From contig JAQVYY010000038.1 of NCBI GenBank assembly GCA_028708425.1, positions 1-35,811 of the forward strand: a stretch of DNA of 35,811 nucleotides. Direction: 5' to 3'. Shown here one piece after another: positions 17,255-26,723 of the stretch. Made by a program: the position numbers and the translations under genes. The DNA comes from Bacteroidales bacterium. GTDB lineage: Bacteria > Bacteroidota > Bacteroidia > Bacteroidales > Tenuifilaceae. The notes beneath the pieces are model-generated. The model did no database searches. It saw nothing but the letters and a program-made list of their open reading frames with translations, and was not told where the DNA came from. Numbering within the stretch: position 1 is the stretch's first letter; each line of letters opens with the position of its first letter.

Positions 17255-17716
17255 ATGATTCAACGTATTCAAACCGCTTTTCTAATCATTGCAACGGGTT
17301 TGCTAAGCATTATGCTATTTTCTCCTGTTGCAAAAATAGTAAGGAAAGCGGATGATGCTTTATTTAAACTAGGATTTAATGGGCTAACCGGTATCGAAAA
17401 CCTTTCGGAAAGTTTCAATTCGGTTCCCATGTCAATTCTTATTGCAATATGCATAGCTATCTGTATTATTACCATCTTTTTATATAAAAAAAGAATGCTG
17501 CAAATAAGGCTATGTGTTGGTAATATAGTTTTGCTACTTGGACTCGAGGGCCTTATGTTTTACTACGTGCGGGCAGCAAAACAAATGCTCGACGGCATTA
17601 CCTCGTATACCATAGTATTTATTTTACCTTTGGTGGCAGCCATTCTTGTTTTTTTGGCCCTAAGAGGTATAGCACGCGATGAAGCGTTAGTTAAAAGTTT
17701 AGATAGATTAAGATAA
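17255..17716 (+). CDS. DUF4293 family integral membrane protein
   Basis: 153 residues. The opening MIQRIQTAFLIIA and the ending RDEALVKSLDRLR are the conserved termini of the DUF4293 family, which is confined to Bacteroidota. Four membrane spans can be drawn at roughly residues 7-25, 58-78, 84-106 and 118-138, with a short extracytoplasmic loop between the first two. Function is unknown. It follows the prohibitin-like gene in the same direction after 24 bases and ends at a terminator shared with the convergent pyrI. Confidence 0.88.
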   Translation: MIQRIQTAFLIIATGLLSIMLFSPVAKIVRKADDALFKLGFNGLTGIENLSESFNSVPMSILIAICIAICIITIFLYKKRMLQIRLCVGNIVLLLGLEGLMFYYVRAAKQMLDGITSYTIVFILPLVAAILVFLALRGIARDEALVKSLDRLR

Positions 17717-17786
17717 AAAAAGGCTGTATATAGAAGCTTGCAAACTGTGTGTGGTTCAGTAACAACTTTGATATACAGCCTTTTTT
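17716..17786. terminator. Bidirectional terminator between DUF4293 gene and pyrI
   Basis: A 16-base perfect stem, arms AAAAAAGGCTGTATAT (17716-17731) and ATATACAGCCTTTTTT (17771-17786), gives T-tracts on both strands. The 39-base apical loop is unusually long for an intrinsic terminator. The left arm begins at the last base of the DUF4293 stop codon and the right arm ends 2 bases before the pyrI stop. Confidence 0.8.
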
Positions 17787-17788
17787 AA

Positions 17789-18244
17789 TTATAGGTACAC
17801 CATATGTTCCTGATCAGTTATTTTTTCGCAGTAATGGCATTTTAATGCCACATTTTGCTTGTCAATAACGTTAAATTTGGTCTTAAGCTCCTCAAAGTTT
17901 GTAATACATTTAGGATTAACGCACTTCACAATACCCTCTATCCTATCGGGCACTTCCACTACTTGTTTTTCTACCACCTTGTAATCCTTAATTACATTGA
18001 GCTTTGCATGTGGCGCAACAACCGCGATTCTGTTAATTTCTTCCCTTTCAAAAAACTTGTCCGCAATCTTAATAATCGCTTTCTTTCCAAGTTTTTTACT
18101 CTCCATATTGGTACCAAAGGTTATAAGCTTATCGCTACTCTCTAACCCCAATATTGATATCACCTTGAAAAGATTTTGGGCGGGGATATGGTCTATAACT
18201 GTGCCGTTTTCAATGGCGCTAACACTTAATTTTATCTCTTTCAT
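17789..18244 (-). CDS. pyrI: Aspartate carbamoyltransferase regulatory subunit
   Basis: 151 residues, normal for PyrI. The N-terminal nucleotide-effector domain includes [20 protein letters not shown]. The C-terminal zinc domain has four cysteines: C108 and C113 in CVNPKCITN, and C136 and C139 in CHYC. The zinc site is needed for contact with the catalytic chain, so allosteric control by CTP/ATP is expected. It follows pyrB after 17 bases, the classical pyrBI order. Confidence 0.97.
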   Translation of the reverse strand: MKEIKLSVSAIENGTVIDHIPAQNLFKVISILGLESSDKLITFGTNMESKKLGKKAIIKIADKFFEREEINRIAVVAPHAKLNVIKDYKVVEKQVVEVPDRIEGIVKCVNPKCITNFEELKTKFNVIDKQNVALKCHYCEKITDQEHMVYL

Positions 18245-18261
18245 TATCGTTAATTTTAAAC

Positions 18262-19173
18262 TTATTTAAAACCAAGAATTGATGCCATAATAGCCATACG
18301 GGTATAAACTCCATTTAATGCCTGAGGAAAGTAGTACGCCTTAGGGTTAGGGTCAACGTCGATGTGAATTTCGTTTACCCTTGGCAGTGGGTGTAAAATA
18401 CGCATATTTGGGCGAGTGTTTTCGAGCATGCTGTTGCGAAGAACATACACATTCTTCACCTTTTCATACTCCAAGGGGTCTGAGAAACGTTCGCGCTGTA
18501 CCCTGGTCATGTATATAATATCAGCCTTATCCAGGTTCTCGTTCAGCTCTATTTGCTCAGTATACTTAAGTCCCAAATTATCTAGAAACATTTTATACTC
18601 CTTAGGCATTTGCAGCTCTTGGGGCGAAACAAAAGTAAACGATGCCCCGAACTGGCTCATAGCTATTAGCAGTGAGTGAACGGTACGACCATACTTTAGG
18701 TCGCCAACCAAAAAGATGTTCAAATTCTCTAACGTTCCCTGCGTTTTTCTAATCGAGAATAAATCGAGTAGGGTTTGCGTAGGGTGTTGGTTGGCGCCAT
18801 CACCAGCATTAATAATTGGTACAGGCGACACCTCGCTTGCGTACCTAGCGGTTCCCTCGATAGGATGACGCATGACAATAAGGTCGGAATAATTAGCAAT
18901 AGTGAGAATTGTATCCTTAAAGCTCTCACCCTTAGCCAACGAGGTATTAGCTGCCTCTGAAAAACCAATAACTCGCCCACCTAAACGACTTATCGCGCTC
19001 TCAAAGCTTAACCTTGTGCGCGTTGATGGCTCGAAAAAAAGCGAGGCAACTACCGTTTTGCCTAAAATGTTCTGAATAGGATTCTTCTCAAACCCCTCAG
19101 CCAAATCGAGAATCTTTATGATCTCTTCTTTGCTTAGATCGTCGATTGCAACTAAGCTCTTGTTTTTCATCAT
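18262..19173 (-). CDS. pyrB: Aspartate carbamoyltransferase catalytic subunit
   Basis: 303 residues, catalysing carbamoyl phosphate plus aspartate to N-carbamoylaspartate, the committed step of pyrimidine synthesis. The carbamoyl-phosphate motif is [15 protein letters not shown] (about residues 46-60), with a lysine-containing [10 protein letters not shown] loop, [14 protein letters not shown], and HPLPRVNEI for the aspartate-binding part. Two adjacent ATGs exist; either start gives the same core. It is transcribed first and coupled closely to pyrI. The upstream gene (YigZ) ends in a terminator, so pyrBI probably has its own promoter in the 62-base gap, although I see no clear TAnnTTTG box there. 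Confidence 0.97.
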   Translation of the reverse strand: MMKNKSLVAIDDLSKEEIIKILDLAEGFEKNPIQNILGKTVVASLFFEPSTRTRLSFESAISRLGGRVIGFSEAANTSLAKGESFKDTILTIANYSDLIVMRHPIEGTARYASEVSPVPIINAGDGANQHPTQTLLDLFSIRKTQGTLENLNIFLVGDLKYGRTVHSLLIAMSQFGASFTFVSPQELQMPKEYKMFLDNLGLKYTEQIELNENLDKADIIYMTRVQRERFSDPLEYEKVKNVYVLRNSMLENTRPNMRILHPLPRVNEIHIDVDPNPKAYYFPQALNGVYTRMAIMASILGFK

Positions 19174-19200
19174 AATTAAGTTTAGGTTTATGTTTCAATT

Positions 19201-19230
19201 AAAAAAAAGCCCCATTAACAAAAATGAGGC
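19201..19230 (-). terminator. Intrinsic terminator after the YigZ-like gene
   Basis: On the minus strand, GCCTCATT, a 6-base loop and AATGGGGC form an 8-pair stem with one wobble, followed by eight T. It begins 5 bases after the gene's stop codon and separates it from pyrB. Confidence 0.8.
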
Positions 19231-19235
19231 AAATA

Positions 19236-19853
19236 CTAATCGGTATTTATTTTTTCAGCAACTGCCGAATCAATCTTATCTAATGTTTTAAGGAATAGTT
19301 CCGTTTTCGAAAGCCTAACCCCAACGGTTATGGAACAGCTGGCATCAAACTCCTGATTTATTATCGGTAAATCCTCCTCATTAATCAATCGCATCATATC
19401 GTTAGTTGCAGGGTATGCAAACGAAACCTTGTATATCTCATCGATAGTACGCTCTACAATTTTGGCAGCATCGAGCGCAGCAGCAGCAGCCGCTTTGTAT
19501 GCATTTAAAAGCCCCGATACACCAAGTTTAGTCCCTCCAAAATATCGCACAACTACAACTAGGGTATTGGTTAGGTTGCGACTAATAATTTGACCGCGTA
19601 TAGGTTTTCCAGCAGTACTTGAGGGTTCGCCATCATCATTAACACGCCACCTTTCACCATCATAACCTATAACATACGCATAGCAATGGTGACGCGCATC
19701 GTGAAACTCCTTACGCAAATCTTGTAAAATAGGTTTTACCTCATCCTCATTGGAAACCGGGAAAGCATAGGAAAAAAACTTGCTCCCCTTTTCTTTGTAG
19801 AGGCCCTGCGCTTTATCGACTATCGTGTAATATGTATCTTTTATCTCTTCCAT
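19236..19853 (-). CDS. YigZ/IMPACT family protein
   Basis: 205 residues when started at the ATG at 19853, whose A is the last base of the upstream gene's TAA stop (TAATG coupling). The longer frame to 19907 overlaps that gene and adds no family residues. The IMPACT N-terminal domain is plain: EFHDARHHCYAYVIG, NDDGEPSSTAGKPI and VVVVRYFGGTKLGVSGL. A C-terminal ferredoxin-like DUF1949 domain follows. Family members bind nucleic acid or act in translation regulation, but the bacterial role is not settled. Gene order with the DMT permease appears to be an operon. Confidence 0.9.
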   Translation of the reverse strand: MEEIKDTYYTIVDKAQGLYKEKGSKFFSYAFPVSNEDEVKPILQDLRKEFHDARHHCYAYVIGYDGERWRVNDDGEPSSTAGKPIRGQIISRNLTNTLVVVVRYFGGTKLGVSGLLNAYKAAAAAALDAAKIVERTIDEIYKVSFAYPATNDMMRLINEEDLPIINQEFDASCSITVGVRLSKTELFLKTLDKIDSAVAEKINTD

Positions 19854-20737
19854 TAACTTAATGCTAAAACAAGTATTGATATGCCTGTTAGGATAATACC
19901 AACCCAATTTATTTTGGATGGCCGCTCACGATAAAACACAAAACCAACCAGTACGCTAAGGGCCACGATACTGATATTGTTTATACCAAATACAACCGAT
20001 CCCATTGCCTGCTTATTTGTATTAATGTTAATATGATTAAGAGCTAGAATCAAAAAATATATTGAGCCAAAATTCACCAATCCCAGTAGCGCTCCCAAAC
20101 CCCACGTTTTAAGTTTACCTAAACATTTTGCAGCGGGTTTATTAAAAGGCAATACCAATAGGCCAACCAGTAAGGAGCTAGCAAAAACTACTGACGAAAA
20201 TGTAGAAGCTAAGCTATCGGTAATATACTCTGCTTGGGCAAACTTTACAAACGAATCGACTAGCCCCATACCCACAAAAAGGGATAGAGGTAAGAAAAAT
20301 ATTTTAGGATCTAAGGATTTATTATTTTTCTGATAAACAGTTAGATACACAGCGATGAGCGCAAGCACAATACCAACTACTTTAAGCATTGTAAGCGAGT
20401 CGTTGGCATCGTACCAAATAGAGAATACGATAGGGAAAACAACTGACATCTTAGACGCTACAGTTGTTACTCCAACACCAGCCTTTTGGGTACTTTTGGC
20501 TATTACGTAGAACATTACTATAAACATAATGCCCACCAACAAAGCAATTGGCAACCATTTTTGAGAAAAAACCTGAAGAGTAAACGGGTTAATATCGCTC
20601 AAAAAAAAACCTGCGAAGCAGGCCACGATGTAGTTAACAATAATTGCGCTGAAATTTACAACCTTATGACGTTCAACTAGTTTAAATACTACGTAAATAG
20701 ATGTTGATGAAAGGATGCTTAGTATTAAAAAAATCAT
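19853..20737 (-). CDS. EamA/DMT-superfamily permease
   Basis: 294 residues, almost entirely hydrophobic, with about ten membrane helices in two homologous halves, as in the EamA (drug/metabolite) family. The end of the protein, FVFYRERPSKINWVGIILTGISILVLALS, is typical: a short RERPS loop before the last helix. I start it at the ATG at 20737; a TTG six codons upstream (20755) is possible but overlaps a TAATTTTG box. The substrate cannot be predicted. Its stop shares a base with the start of the YigZ-like gene. Confidence 0.88.
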   Translation of the reverse strand: MIFLILSILSSTSIYVVFKLVERHKVVNFSAIIVNYIVACFAGFFLSDINPFTLQVFSQKWLPIALLVGIMFIVMFYVIAKSTQKAGVGVTTVASKMSVVFPIVFSIWYDANDSLTMLKVVGIVLALIAVYLTVYQKNNKSLDPKIFFLPLSLFVGMGLVDSFVKFAQAEYITDSLASTFSSVVFASSLLVGLLVLPFNKPAAKCLGKLKTWGLGALLGLVNFGSIYFLILALNHININTNKQAMGSVVFGINNISIVALSVLVGFVFYRERPSKINWVGIILTGISILVLALS

Positions 20738-20752
20738 TCTATGAAGTTTTGG

Positions 20753-20760
20753 CAAAATTA
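20753..20760 (-). promoter_or_regulatory. Possible -7 box for the DMT permease gene
   Basis: Minus-strand TAATTTTG matches TAnnTTTG. Its use would put the start point about 10 bases before the ATG at 20737. No TTTG at the -33 distance, so this is tentative. Confidence 0.3.
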
Positions 20761-20887
20761 ACGTAATTTACATTACTGACCAACTAAAATGTAGCATCCT
20801 AAGCATTAGTTTTGAAAAAGTTATTAACACTCCAAGTTATAACACCTACATTTACTCAAAATACATGCTACATGTTAGTTTTTTTAA

Positions 20888-20895
20888 TAATTTTG
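20888..20895 (+). promoter_or_regulatory. Possible -7 box for the SpoIIE phosphatase gene
   Basis: TAATTTTG matches TAnnTTTG and lies 43 bases before the TTG start at 20939. No clear -33 TTTG is seen. Confidence 0.35.
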
Positions 20896-20938
20896 AAGAA
20901 AGAATTTATTCGTAATTTAACAACAAATACATATTAAA

Positions 20939-22135
20939 TTGTTACGTATACCTACAACCTGTTTGTGGCTATTATTAAGCTTATATTTTTTAAACCCTAC
21001 AGCTGTCGAAGCCAATAGCCTTTCAACTAATACTAATCAACAAGGGTTAATAAACGAAAATAATTCACAAAATGAGAAGGTAAGCCTGGAGGAGCTATCT
21101 GATAAAAAAGAATTTGATGACATTTTAAAAGAAAAGGAAAACGAGATAGAGCTAATGAGAAAGCAGCTAAAGCTGCAAAAAAGAAATTTGATACTACTAT
21201 TCATAATTACCTTTCTGTTTATGGTTACCATAGTAATAGCACTTTGCGATTTGACCTGCCGCAAAAGAGCAAATCAACTTTTAACTGCTCAAAAACTTGA
21301 GGCTCAAGAACAAAAATCAACATCAGATAAAAAAGCGAGAAGTTTCACCGAGAGCCTCAACTATGCCCAACGAATTCAAAAGGCCATACTACGCAACTCG
21401 CTCCATATTCTGGGCGTACTTCCCGATTCGTTCATTTTATTATACCCCAAAGATATTGTAAGTGGCGACTTTTACTGGATCCAAGAAAAAAACAACAGGA
21501 TTCTGTTTGCCCTTGCCGATTGTACAGGGCACGGTGTACCGGGTGCACTAATGAGCATTATTGGAACTTACGGCTTAAACAGGGTTGTAAATGAGCTCAA
21601 CATAACAAGCCCTGGCGAAGTGCTTCATAATGTAAACCATCTGTTTGAGGATAGTTTAAAACAACGTTCCAGTTCAGATATTTTTGATGGTATGGACATA
21701 GCCCTGTGCAGCTACAACCCGAAAAGCATGGAGCTAAAATATTCTGGGGCAAATTTGCCCTTACTCATTTGTAGGAGTAATACCCAACCACACCCCTCAA
21801 ATGTTATACTCAGAAAAGGGAAAACACATACGCTATACAGCATGAAGCCAACCAAACAGGCCATAGGCTCGTTTTCTGAGAATAAAGCATTTGCAAACCA
21901 TAGCATTGTGCTTGAAAAAGATGACGTAATCTATTTGTATAGCGATGGGTATACCGACCAATTTGGAGGTCCCGATGGCCGAAAGTTTAAATCGCAACCA
22001 CTTTACCAGCTGCTTGTAAGCATTTGCTCGTTGCCCATTGATGATCAGAAACAGATTGTAGAGTCTACCTTTATGAAATGGAAAGGGAATGCCCAACAAG
22101 TTGACGATGTTAGCTTTATTGGGATAAAAATTTAG
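20939..22135 (+). CDS. Membrane-anchored SpoIIE-type PP2C serine phosphatase
   Basis: 398 residues from a TTG start; a stop codon lies at 20918-20920 in the same frame and no ATG, GTG or other TTG lies between, so TTG 20939 is the only workable start that keeps the signal sequence. A signal-like segment (about 5-25) is followed by an extracytoplasmic Asn/Gln-rich part with a charged helix (48-80), a membrane span at about 83-104 and the cytosolic SpoIIE domain. Metal-binding aspartates are visible: D177 in SGDFYW, D194 in LADCTGHG, the D in YSDGYTDQFG and the DD of DDVSFIGIKI. Such phosphatases dephosphorylate anti-sigma antagonists or response regulators. The partner is not encoded nearby. 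Confidence 0.9.
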   Translation: MLRIPTTCLWLLLSLYFLNPTAVEANSLSTNTNQQGLINENNSQNEKVSLEELSDKKEFDDILKEKENEIELMRKQLKLQKRNLILLFIITFLFMVTIVIALCDLTCRKRANQLLTAQKLEAQEQKSTSDKKARSFTESLNYAQRIQKAILRNSLHILGVLPDSFILLYPKDIVSGDFYWIQEKNNRILFALADCTGHGVPGALMSIIGTYGLNRVVNELNITSPGEVLHNVNHLFEDSLKQRSSSDIFDGMDIALCSYNPKSMELKYSGANLPLLICRSNTQPHPSNVILRKGKTHTLYSMKPTKQAIGSFSENKAFANHSIVLEKDDVIYLYSDGYTDQFGGPDGRKFKSQPLYQLLVSICSLPIDDQKQIVESTFMKWKGNAQQVDDVSFIGIKI

Positions 22136-22136
22136 C

Positions 22137-22463
22137 CTATGGCTTTCTATTGATTACCAGGAGAAAATCAACCATCAACAAAAAAACCAGAAAAAAATCA
22201 GCCTCCTGCCAATTGGCAACATTTAGCACAATGGTAATAATCATCAGCACCAATACAATCCCTCTGTAAAAATTAAGGTTTCCCTCAGCCTTACCCCTAT
22301 TTTTTATTGATGATATAACCCTATATATAAGGTATGGCGCAAAAGCGATGTAAAAAAAAACTGAGCCAATAGAGTAGGCAAACAACCGAACCAAGCCCGA
22401 TAATAGAACCAGTGCCGCAGTATAAAGAATAATTTTTCGTTCCGAAATTTTTGCTCTAGCCAT
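22137..22463 (-). CDS. Small four-span membrane protein of unknown function
   Basis: 108 residues, beginning MARAKISERKIILYTAALV. Hydrophobic segments at about 11-31, 34-51, 67-83 and 88-104 suggest four membrane spans, with a basic loop SSIKNRGKAEGN between the second and third that would face the cytoplasm. I do not recognise a named family, though proteins of this type are frequent in Bacteroidota. It is convergent with the phosphatase gene; the two stop codons are one base apart, leaving no room for a private terminator. Coding is judged from the clean span pattern and the tight fit. Confidence 0.7.
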   Translation of the reverse strand: MARAKISERKIILYTAALVLLSGLVRLFAYSIGSVFFYIAFAPYLIYRVISSIKNRGKAEGNLNFYRGIVLVLMIITIVLNVANWQEADFFLVFLLMVDFLLVINRKP

Positions 22464-22656
22464 AATAAAAACTTATTACAACAAAACTATAAGTAATCAT
22501 ACTAACAAACCAAAAATATTGGGCTATTCAACAGAATATTTTTTAACTTCCTGAAAATAATATTCTATTACCCCGTTTTAAACCAATGCTAATTAAAAAA
22601 CATATTTTGAACAGATACCAGTAAAAACTATACCCTGCATCCACCAATACAATAAT

Positions 22657-22802
22657 AGCCCGCATTATTCATCAAATTTGTTGAAAATGAATGCAAATGC
22701 GGGATACCCCAACTTAGTTGAACCCAATTTTGAGCATCAGAATTGGGTGTGAAACCTAGCCGCTGTCGGAGACAGCAGTTTTTCGAATGAATAATTGGGG
22801 AT
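22657..22802 (-). repeat. Modular AACCC palindromic repeat, full-length copy R4
   Basis: About 146 bases in reverse orientation. Left end is hairpin C (CCCGCATTATTCATC and partner ending GCGGG), the middle is hairpin B (arms CCCAATTTTGAG / CAGAATTGGG with a mismatch), the right end is hairpin A with a degenerate inner arm. The linker forms a perfect extra hairpin GCTGTC-GGA-GACAGC at 22762-22776. It lies in the spacer between the divergent small membrane protein gene and metH, about 235 bases upstream of the metH start. Confidence 0.9.
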
Positions 22803-22941
22803 AGGTTAAAATACAAAGTATTTTACCAGAAAACTAATTTGCTCTTTAAGGAATTAATTCCATATCATAAATAAACCAGAGATTAATTGGTAAATTAGTG
22901 TTTTTTTTAACACTTTTAAATTTTCCAAAGAAAGAATAACC

Positions 22942-23031
22942 GTAGGAGAGCTAGGGGTTCTGTGCTATTTTCTATCAAAAGAAAGACCAGACACAAAGCA
23001 TAGCCCCCACCCCGCTACTAAATAATTAGTA
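22942..23031 (+). promoter_or_regulatory. Possible structured leader upstream of metH
   Basis: Within the 100 bases before the metH ATG: GGGG-UU-CUGUGCU (22954-22966) can pair with AGCAUAGCCCC (22997-23007) with a two-base bulge; GUAG (22942-22945) can close over it with CUAC (23015-23018); and TACTAA-ATAA-TTAGTA (23016-23031) is a separate hairpin ending 6 bases before the ATG. The last two compete for bases. It does not show the conserved boxes I know for cobalamin, SAM-I or SAM-II riboswitches. The pairing was found by eye. Confidence 0.35.
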
Positions 23032-23037
23032 ATCATA

Positions 23038-26000
23038 ATGAAAGAAAACGCCATAAGAACGCACGCATCCCAACGCATACTAATTCTCGATGGGGCCATG
23101 GGTACGCAGCTACAAAACTACAAGCTTACAGAGGATGATTTTAGGGGAGAGCGATTTGCAAAGCATCCCAAAAACATGAAAGGAAATAACGATATCCTGT
23201 CGCTTACCCGCCCCGATGTGATTGAACAAATACACCGAGCATACCTTGATGCTGGGGCAGATATTATTGAAACCAACACCTTTAACGCAACATCAATATC
23301 GCAAAGCGATTATGGTACAGAGCATCTGGCAAGGGAAATGAACCAGCAAGCAGCTGCTATTGCACGAAAAGTGGCCGATGAGGTTACCAAAACCAACCCA
23401 TTAAAGCCTAGGTTTGTTACGGGTTCTATTGGCCCCACAAACCGCACGGCATCCATGTCGCCCGATGTAAACAACCCAGCCTATCGTGCTGTAACCTTTG
23501 ATATGCTTGCAAATGCATACGAGGAGCAGGTTCGCGGCTTGATTGAGGGCGGAGTGGATGCGCTGCTTATCGAAACCATTTTCGATACGCTGAACGCCAA
23601 GGCGGCTCTCTTTGCCATAGGCAAAGTGCTGAATGAAAAGAACATAGACATTCCCGTAATGGTTTCGGGCACCCTAACCGATGCAAGCGGGCGAACGCTA
23701 TCGGGCCAAACCCTCAAGGCATTTATCGAGTCGGTTAGCCACTACCCGCTATTTTCCATTGGTTTAAATTGCGCCATGGGCGCAGAGCAGCTAATTCCCT
23801 ATATTAGTGAACTATCGGCCAATACCGAGTTTATGGTTAGCGCCCACCCCAATGCTGGGCTACCCAACGTGCTGGGCGAGTACGATGAGTCGGCTAAAGA
23901 AATGGCGCAACTGGTTGAAAAAATGCTCGAAAGGGGCCTGCTTAACATAGTTGGCGGTTGCTGCGGAACCTCGCCCGAGCATATTAAACACATTGCGCAA
24001 GTTGCGCAAAAACACTCGCCACGCACTGCCCCTCAATTACCCAAATACACTAGGCTAAGCGGACTGGAATTATTGGAAATTAGACCCGACACCAACTTTG
24101 TGAACATAGGCGAGCGCACCAACGTGGCAGGCTCTAGAAAGTTTGCCCGCCTTATTTCTGAGAATAAATATGAAGAAGCCATTGCAGTAGCCAATGAGCA
24201 GGTTGAAGGTGGTGCGCAGGTTATTGATATATGTATGGACGATGCCATTATTGAGGGCGAACAAGCAATGGTTACCTTCCTAAATTACCTAGCATCGGAG
24301 CCAAATATTAGCCGAGTACCATTTATGATTGACTCGTCGCGCTTCAACATAATTGAGGAAGGGCTTAAATGCGTTCAGGGAAAGTGCATTGTAAATTCAA
24401 TAAGTTTAAAAGAAGGCGAAGAAAAATTTATTGAGCAGGCAAAAATCATCAAAAGTTTTGGTGCTGCAATGGTGGTAATGCTGTTTGATGAGAAAGGACA
24501 AGCCGATACCACAGAAAGGCGCATTGAGATATCGCAAAAAAGTTATAACATACTCGTTAACAAGGTTGGAGTAAACCCGTGCGATATAATTATAGACCCC
24601 AACGTGCTGGCCATTGGCACAGGGATGGTAGAGCACACCAACTATGCCGTTAGCTTTATTGAATCGACCCATTGGATTAAAGAGAACTTACCGTACGCCA
24701 AAATTAGCGGAGGAATAAGTAACCTATCGTTTGCGTTTAGGGGCAACAACACCGTTCGCGAGGCAATTCACTCGGTATTCCTTTTCCATGCAATTAAAGC
24801 GGGTATGGACATGGCCATTGTAAACCCATCGCAGCTTCAGGTTTACACCGAAATTGAGCCAAAACTACTTGAACTCACCGAAGACATAGTGCTTAACCGC
24901 CGAAAGGACGCTACTGAAAGGCTACTACTTTACGCACAAAGCGTTAAGGACGAGAAAGTTGACGAGAGTAAAATACAAGAATGGCGCAATTGGCCCATAG
25001 ACAAAAGGCTTGAGCACGCTTTTGTTAAGGGGATAACCGAATTTATTGATGTTGATGTTTGCGAGGCGCTAGAAACTTACGGTTCGGCTTTACGGGTAAT
25101 CGAAGAACCGCTAATGAATGGCATGAAGCAGGTTGGCGAGCTGTTTGGCTCGGGCCGTATGTTCCTGCCCCAGGTGGTTAAAAGCGCGCGGGTTATGAAA
25201 CAATCGGTTGCCATTCTTCAGCCCCATATGGAGGAAGAAAAACAATCGTCGTCGCGCGGAAAGGTGCTAATGGCAACCGTTAAAGGCGATGTACACGATA
25301 TTGGCAAAAACATTGTTAGCGTTGTTTTGGCTTGCAATGGGTTCCAAATTATCGATTTAGGCGTAATGGTTCCCAATGAGCGTATTGTAGAAGAAGCGAT
25401 TGCACAAAACGTTGATATTATTGGGCTTAGCGGACTAATTACTCCCTCTTTAGACGAAATGACCAATCTTGCCGCCGAGTTGGAGCGAAGAGGCTTAAAA
25501 ATCCCCCTTCTTATTGGAGGTGCAACAACATCGAAGCTGCACACAGCGCTTAAAATAAATCCGCACTACAGCGGTGGCGTAGTTCATATCAAGGATGCAT
25601 CGCAAACCAGCGAGGTGGCAATTGAACTGATATCGAAAGAGCGAAAGGCTGCTTTTCTTAAACAGGTAAATACCGACTACGAAAAGGCATTGGCCAAACG
25701 TGCCGACAAATCGCACTCGCTAATAGCTTTGGATGAGGCTCGAAAGAACAACCTAAAGCCTATCCAAGCGGATTACAGACCAGCGAAACCAAACAGCTTA
25801 GGAATTCAAACCTTTAGGAACTATTCGCTTAACGAATTAAGGGAGTACATTAATTGGACTTACTTTTTCCATCCGTGGGGAATACGAGGCAGATACCCTG
25901 AGATACTCAACGGTGCTGCTAAAGGTGCTGAGGCAACCAAACTTTACAACGATGCCAATGCGCTACTCGATGCCATTATCAGCAACCAAAGCCTCACTGC

Positions 26001-26706
26001 CAATGGGGTTATAGCCATTTTACCAGCAGCCTCACAAAACGATGATATTGTTATTTTCGGTGATGAGAAAAGAGGTGATATCACTTATCGCCTACCACAG
26101 CTACGAAACCAAGAGGTAAAGCCCACTGGAGAATTCAACCTTTGCCTATCGGATTTTATTGCTACCATAGACTCGGGCAAACCCGATTGGATTGGTCTTT
26201 TTGCCGTTACAGCAGGGCTTGGAGCCACCGAGTTGGCAAACGAGTACGCCAGTAAAGGCGACGATTACAATGCGTTAATGGTTAAATTGCTTGCCGATAG
26301 GCTTGCCGAAGCATTTGCCGAGGTGCTGCACGAAAAAATACGACGCAAAATTTGGGGATACGCACCAAACGAAAAATTAGCACTCGACGAGCTATTTAAG
26401 GCAAAATATCAAGGCATACGCCCCGCTCCAGGCTATCCAGCATGCCCCGACCACAGGCAAAAAGCAGCAATGTTTGCAGCACTAAAAGCCGATGAAAATG
26501 CCGACCTTACGCTAACCGAAAGTATGATGTTAACGCCAGCGGCATCGGTAACGGGCTACTACTTTGCGCATCCACAGTCGAAATATTTTAATGTTGGGAA
26601 AATTGACAAGGAACAACTTATCGATTACACCAAACGAATGGGAAGCAGCGTTAACGAAACAGAAAAGTTTATTCCCAATAACTTACTTAAAAAAGAGAAT
26701 GAGTAA
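23038..26706 (+). CDS. metH: Cobalamin-dependent methionine synthase
   Basis: 1222 residues, full length with all four modules. The homocysteine domain (about 1-325) has zinc ligands C245 (GLNCAMGA), C308 and C309 ([10 protein letters not shown]). The methyl-tetrahydrofolate (pterin) domain follows (about 345-620, [14 protein letters not shown]). The B12 region (about 640-880) holds the cap and DVHDIGKN with the cobalt-binding H753, plus [11 protein letters not shown] and [11 protein letters not shown]. The S-adenosylmethionine activation domain occupies the last 330 residues and includes [12 protein letters not shown]. It transfers the methyl group from 5-methyl-tetrahydrofolate to homocysteine. 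Being complete, it should be self-sufficient given a reducing partner. metF follows after 17 bases. Confidence 0.98.
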   Translation: MKENAIRTHASQRILILDGAMGTQLQNYKLTEDDFRGERFAKHPKNMKGNNDILSLTRPDVIEQIHRAYLDAGADIIETNTFNATSISQSDYGTEHLAREMNQQAAAIARKVADEVTKTNPLKPRFVTGSIGPTNRTASMSPDVNNPAYRAVTFDMLANAYEEQVRGLIEGGVDALLIETIFDTLNAKAALFAIGKVLNEKNIDIPVMVSGTLTDASGRTLSGQTLKAFIESVSHYPLFSIGLNCAMGAEQLIPYISELSANTEFMVSAHPNAGLPNVLGEYDESAKEMAQLVEKMLERGLLNIVGGCCGTSPEHIKHIAQVAQKHSPRTAPQLPKYTRLSGLELLEIRPDTNFVNIGERTNVAGSRKFARLISENKYEEAIAVANEQVEGGAQVIDICMDDAIIEGEQAMVTFLNYLASEPNISRVPFMIDSSRFNIIEEGLKCVQGKCIVNSISLKEGEEKFIEQAKIIKSFGAAMVVMLFDEKGQADTTERRIEISQKSYNILVNKVGVNPCDIIIDPNVLAIGTGMVEHTNYAVSFIESTHWIKENLPYAKISGGISNLSFAFRGNNTVREAIHSVFLFHAIKAGMDMAIVNPSQLQVYTEIEPKLLELTEDIVLNRRKDATERLLLYAQSVKDEKVDESKIQEWRNWPIDKRLEHAFVKGITEFIDVDVCEALETYGSALRVIEEPLMNGMKQVGELFGSGRMFLPQVVKSARVMKQSVAILQPHMEEEKQSSSRGKVLMATVKGDVHDIGKNIVSVVLACNGFQIIDLGVMVPNERIVEEAIAQNVDIIGLSGLITPSLDEMTNLAAELERRGLKIPLLIGGATTSKLHTALKINPHYSGGVVHIKDASQTSEVAIELISKERKAAFLKQVNTDYEKALAKRADKSHSLIALDEARKNNLKPIQADYRPAKPNSLGIQTFRNYSLNELREYINWTYFFHPWGIRGRYPEILNGAAKGAEATKLYNDANALLDAIISNQSLTANGVIAILPAASQNDDIVIFGDEKRGDITYRLPQLRNQEVKPTGEFNLCLSDFIATIDSGKPDWIGLFAVTAGLGATELANEYASKGDDYNALMVKLLADRLAEAFAEVLHEKIRRKIWGYAPNEKLALDELFKAKYQGIRPAPGYPACPDHRQKAAMFAALKADENADLTLTESMMLTPAASVTGYYFAHPQSKYFNVGKIDKEQLIDYTKRMGSSVNETEKFIPNNLLKKENE

Positions 26707-26723
26707 CAAAAATCAAAAATAAA

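Noticed and set aside
19854-19907. Longer start of the YigZ-like gene
   Set aside because: The extension overlaps the end of the permease gene, and the TAATG junction at 19853-19855 marks a coupled start.
22942-23031. Cobalamin or SAM-I/SAM-II riboswitch before metH
   Set aside because: None of the conserved boxes of those classes is recognisable; only an unclassified structured leader is suggested.
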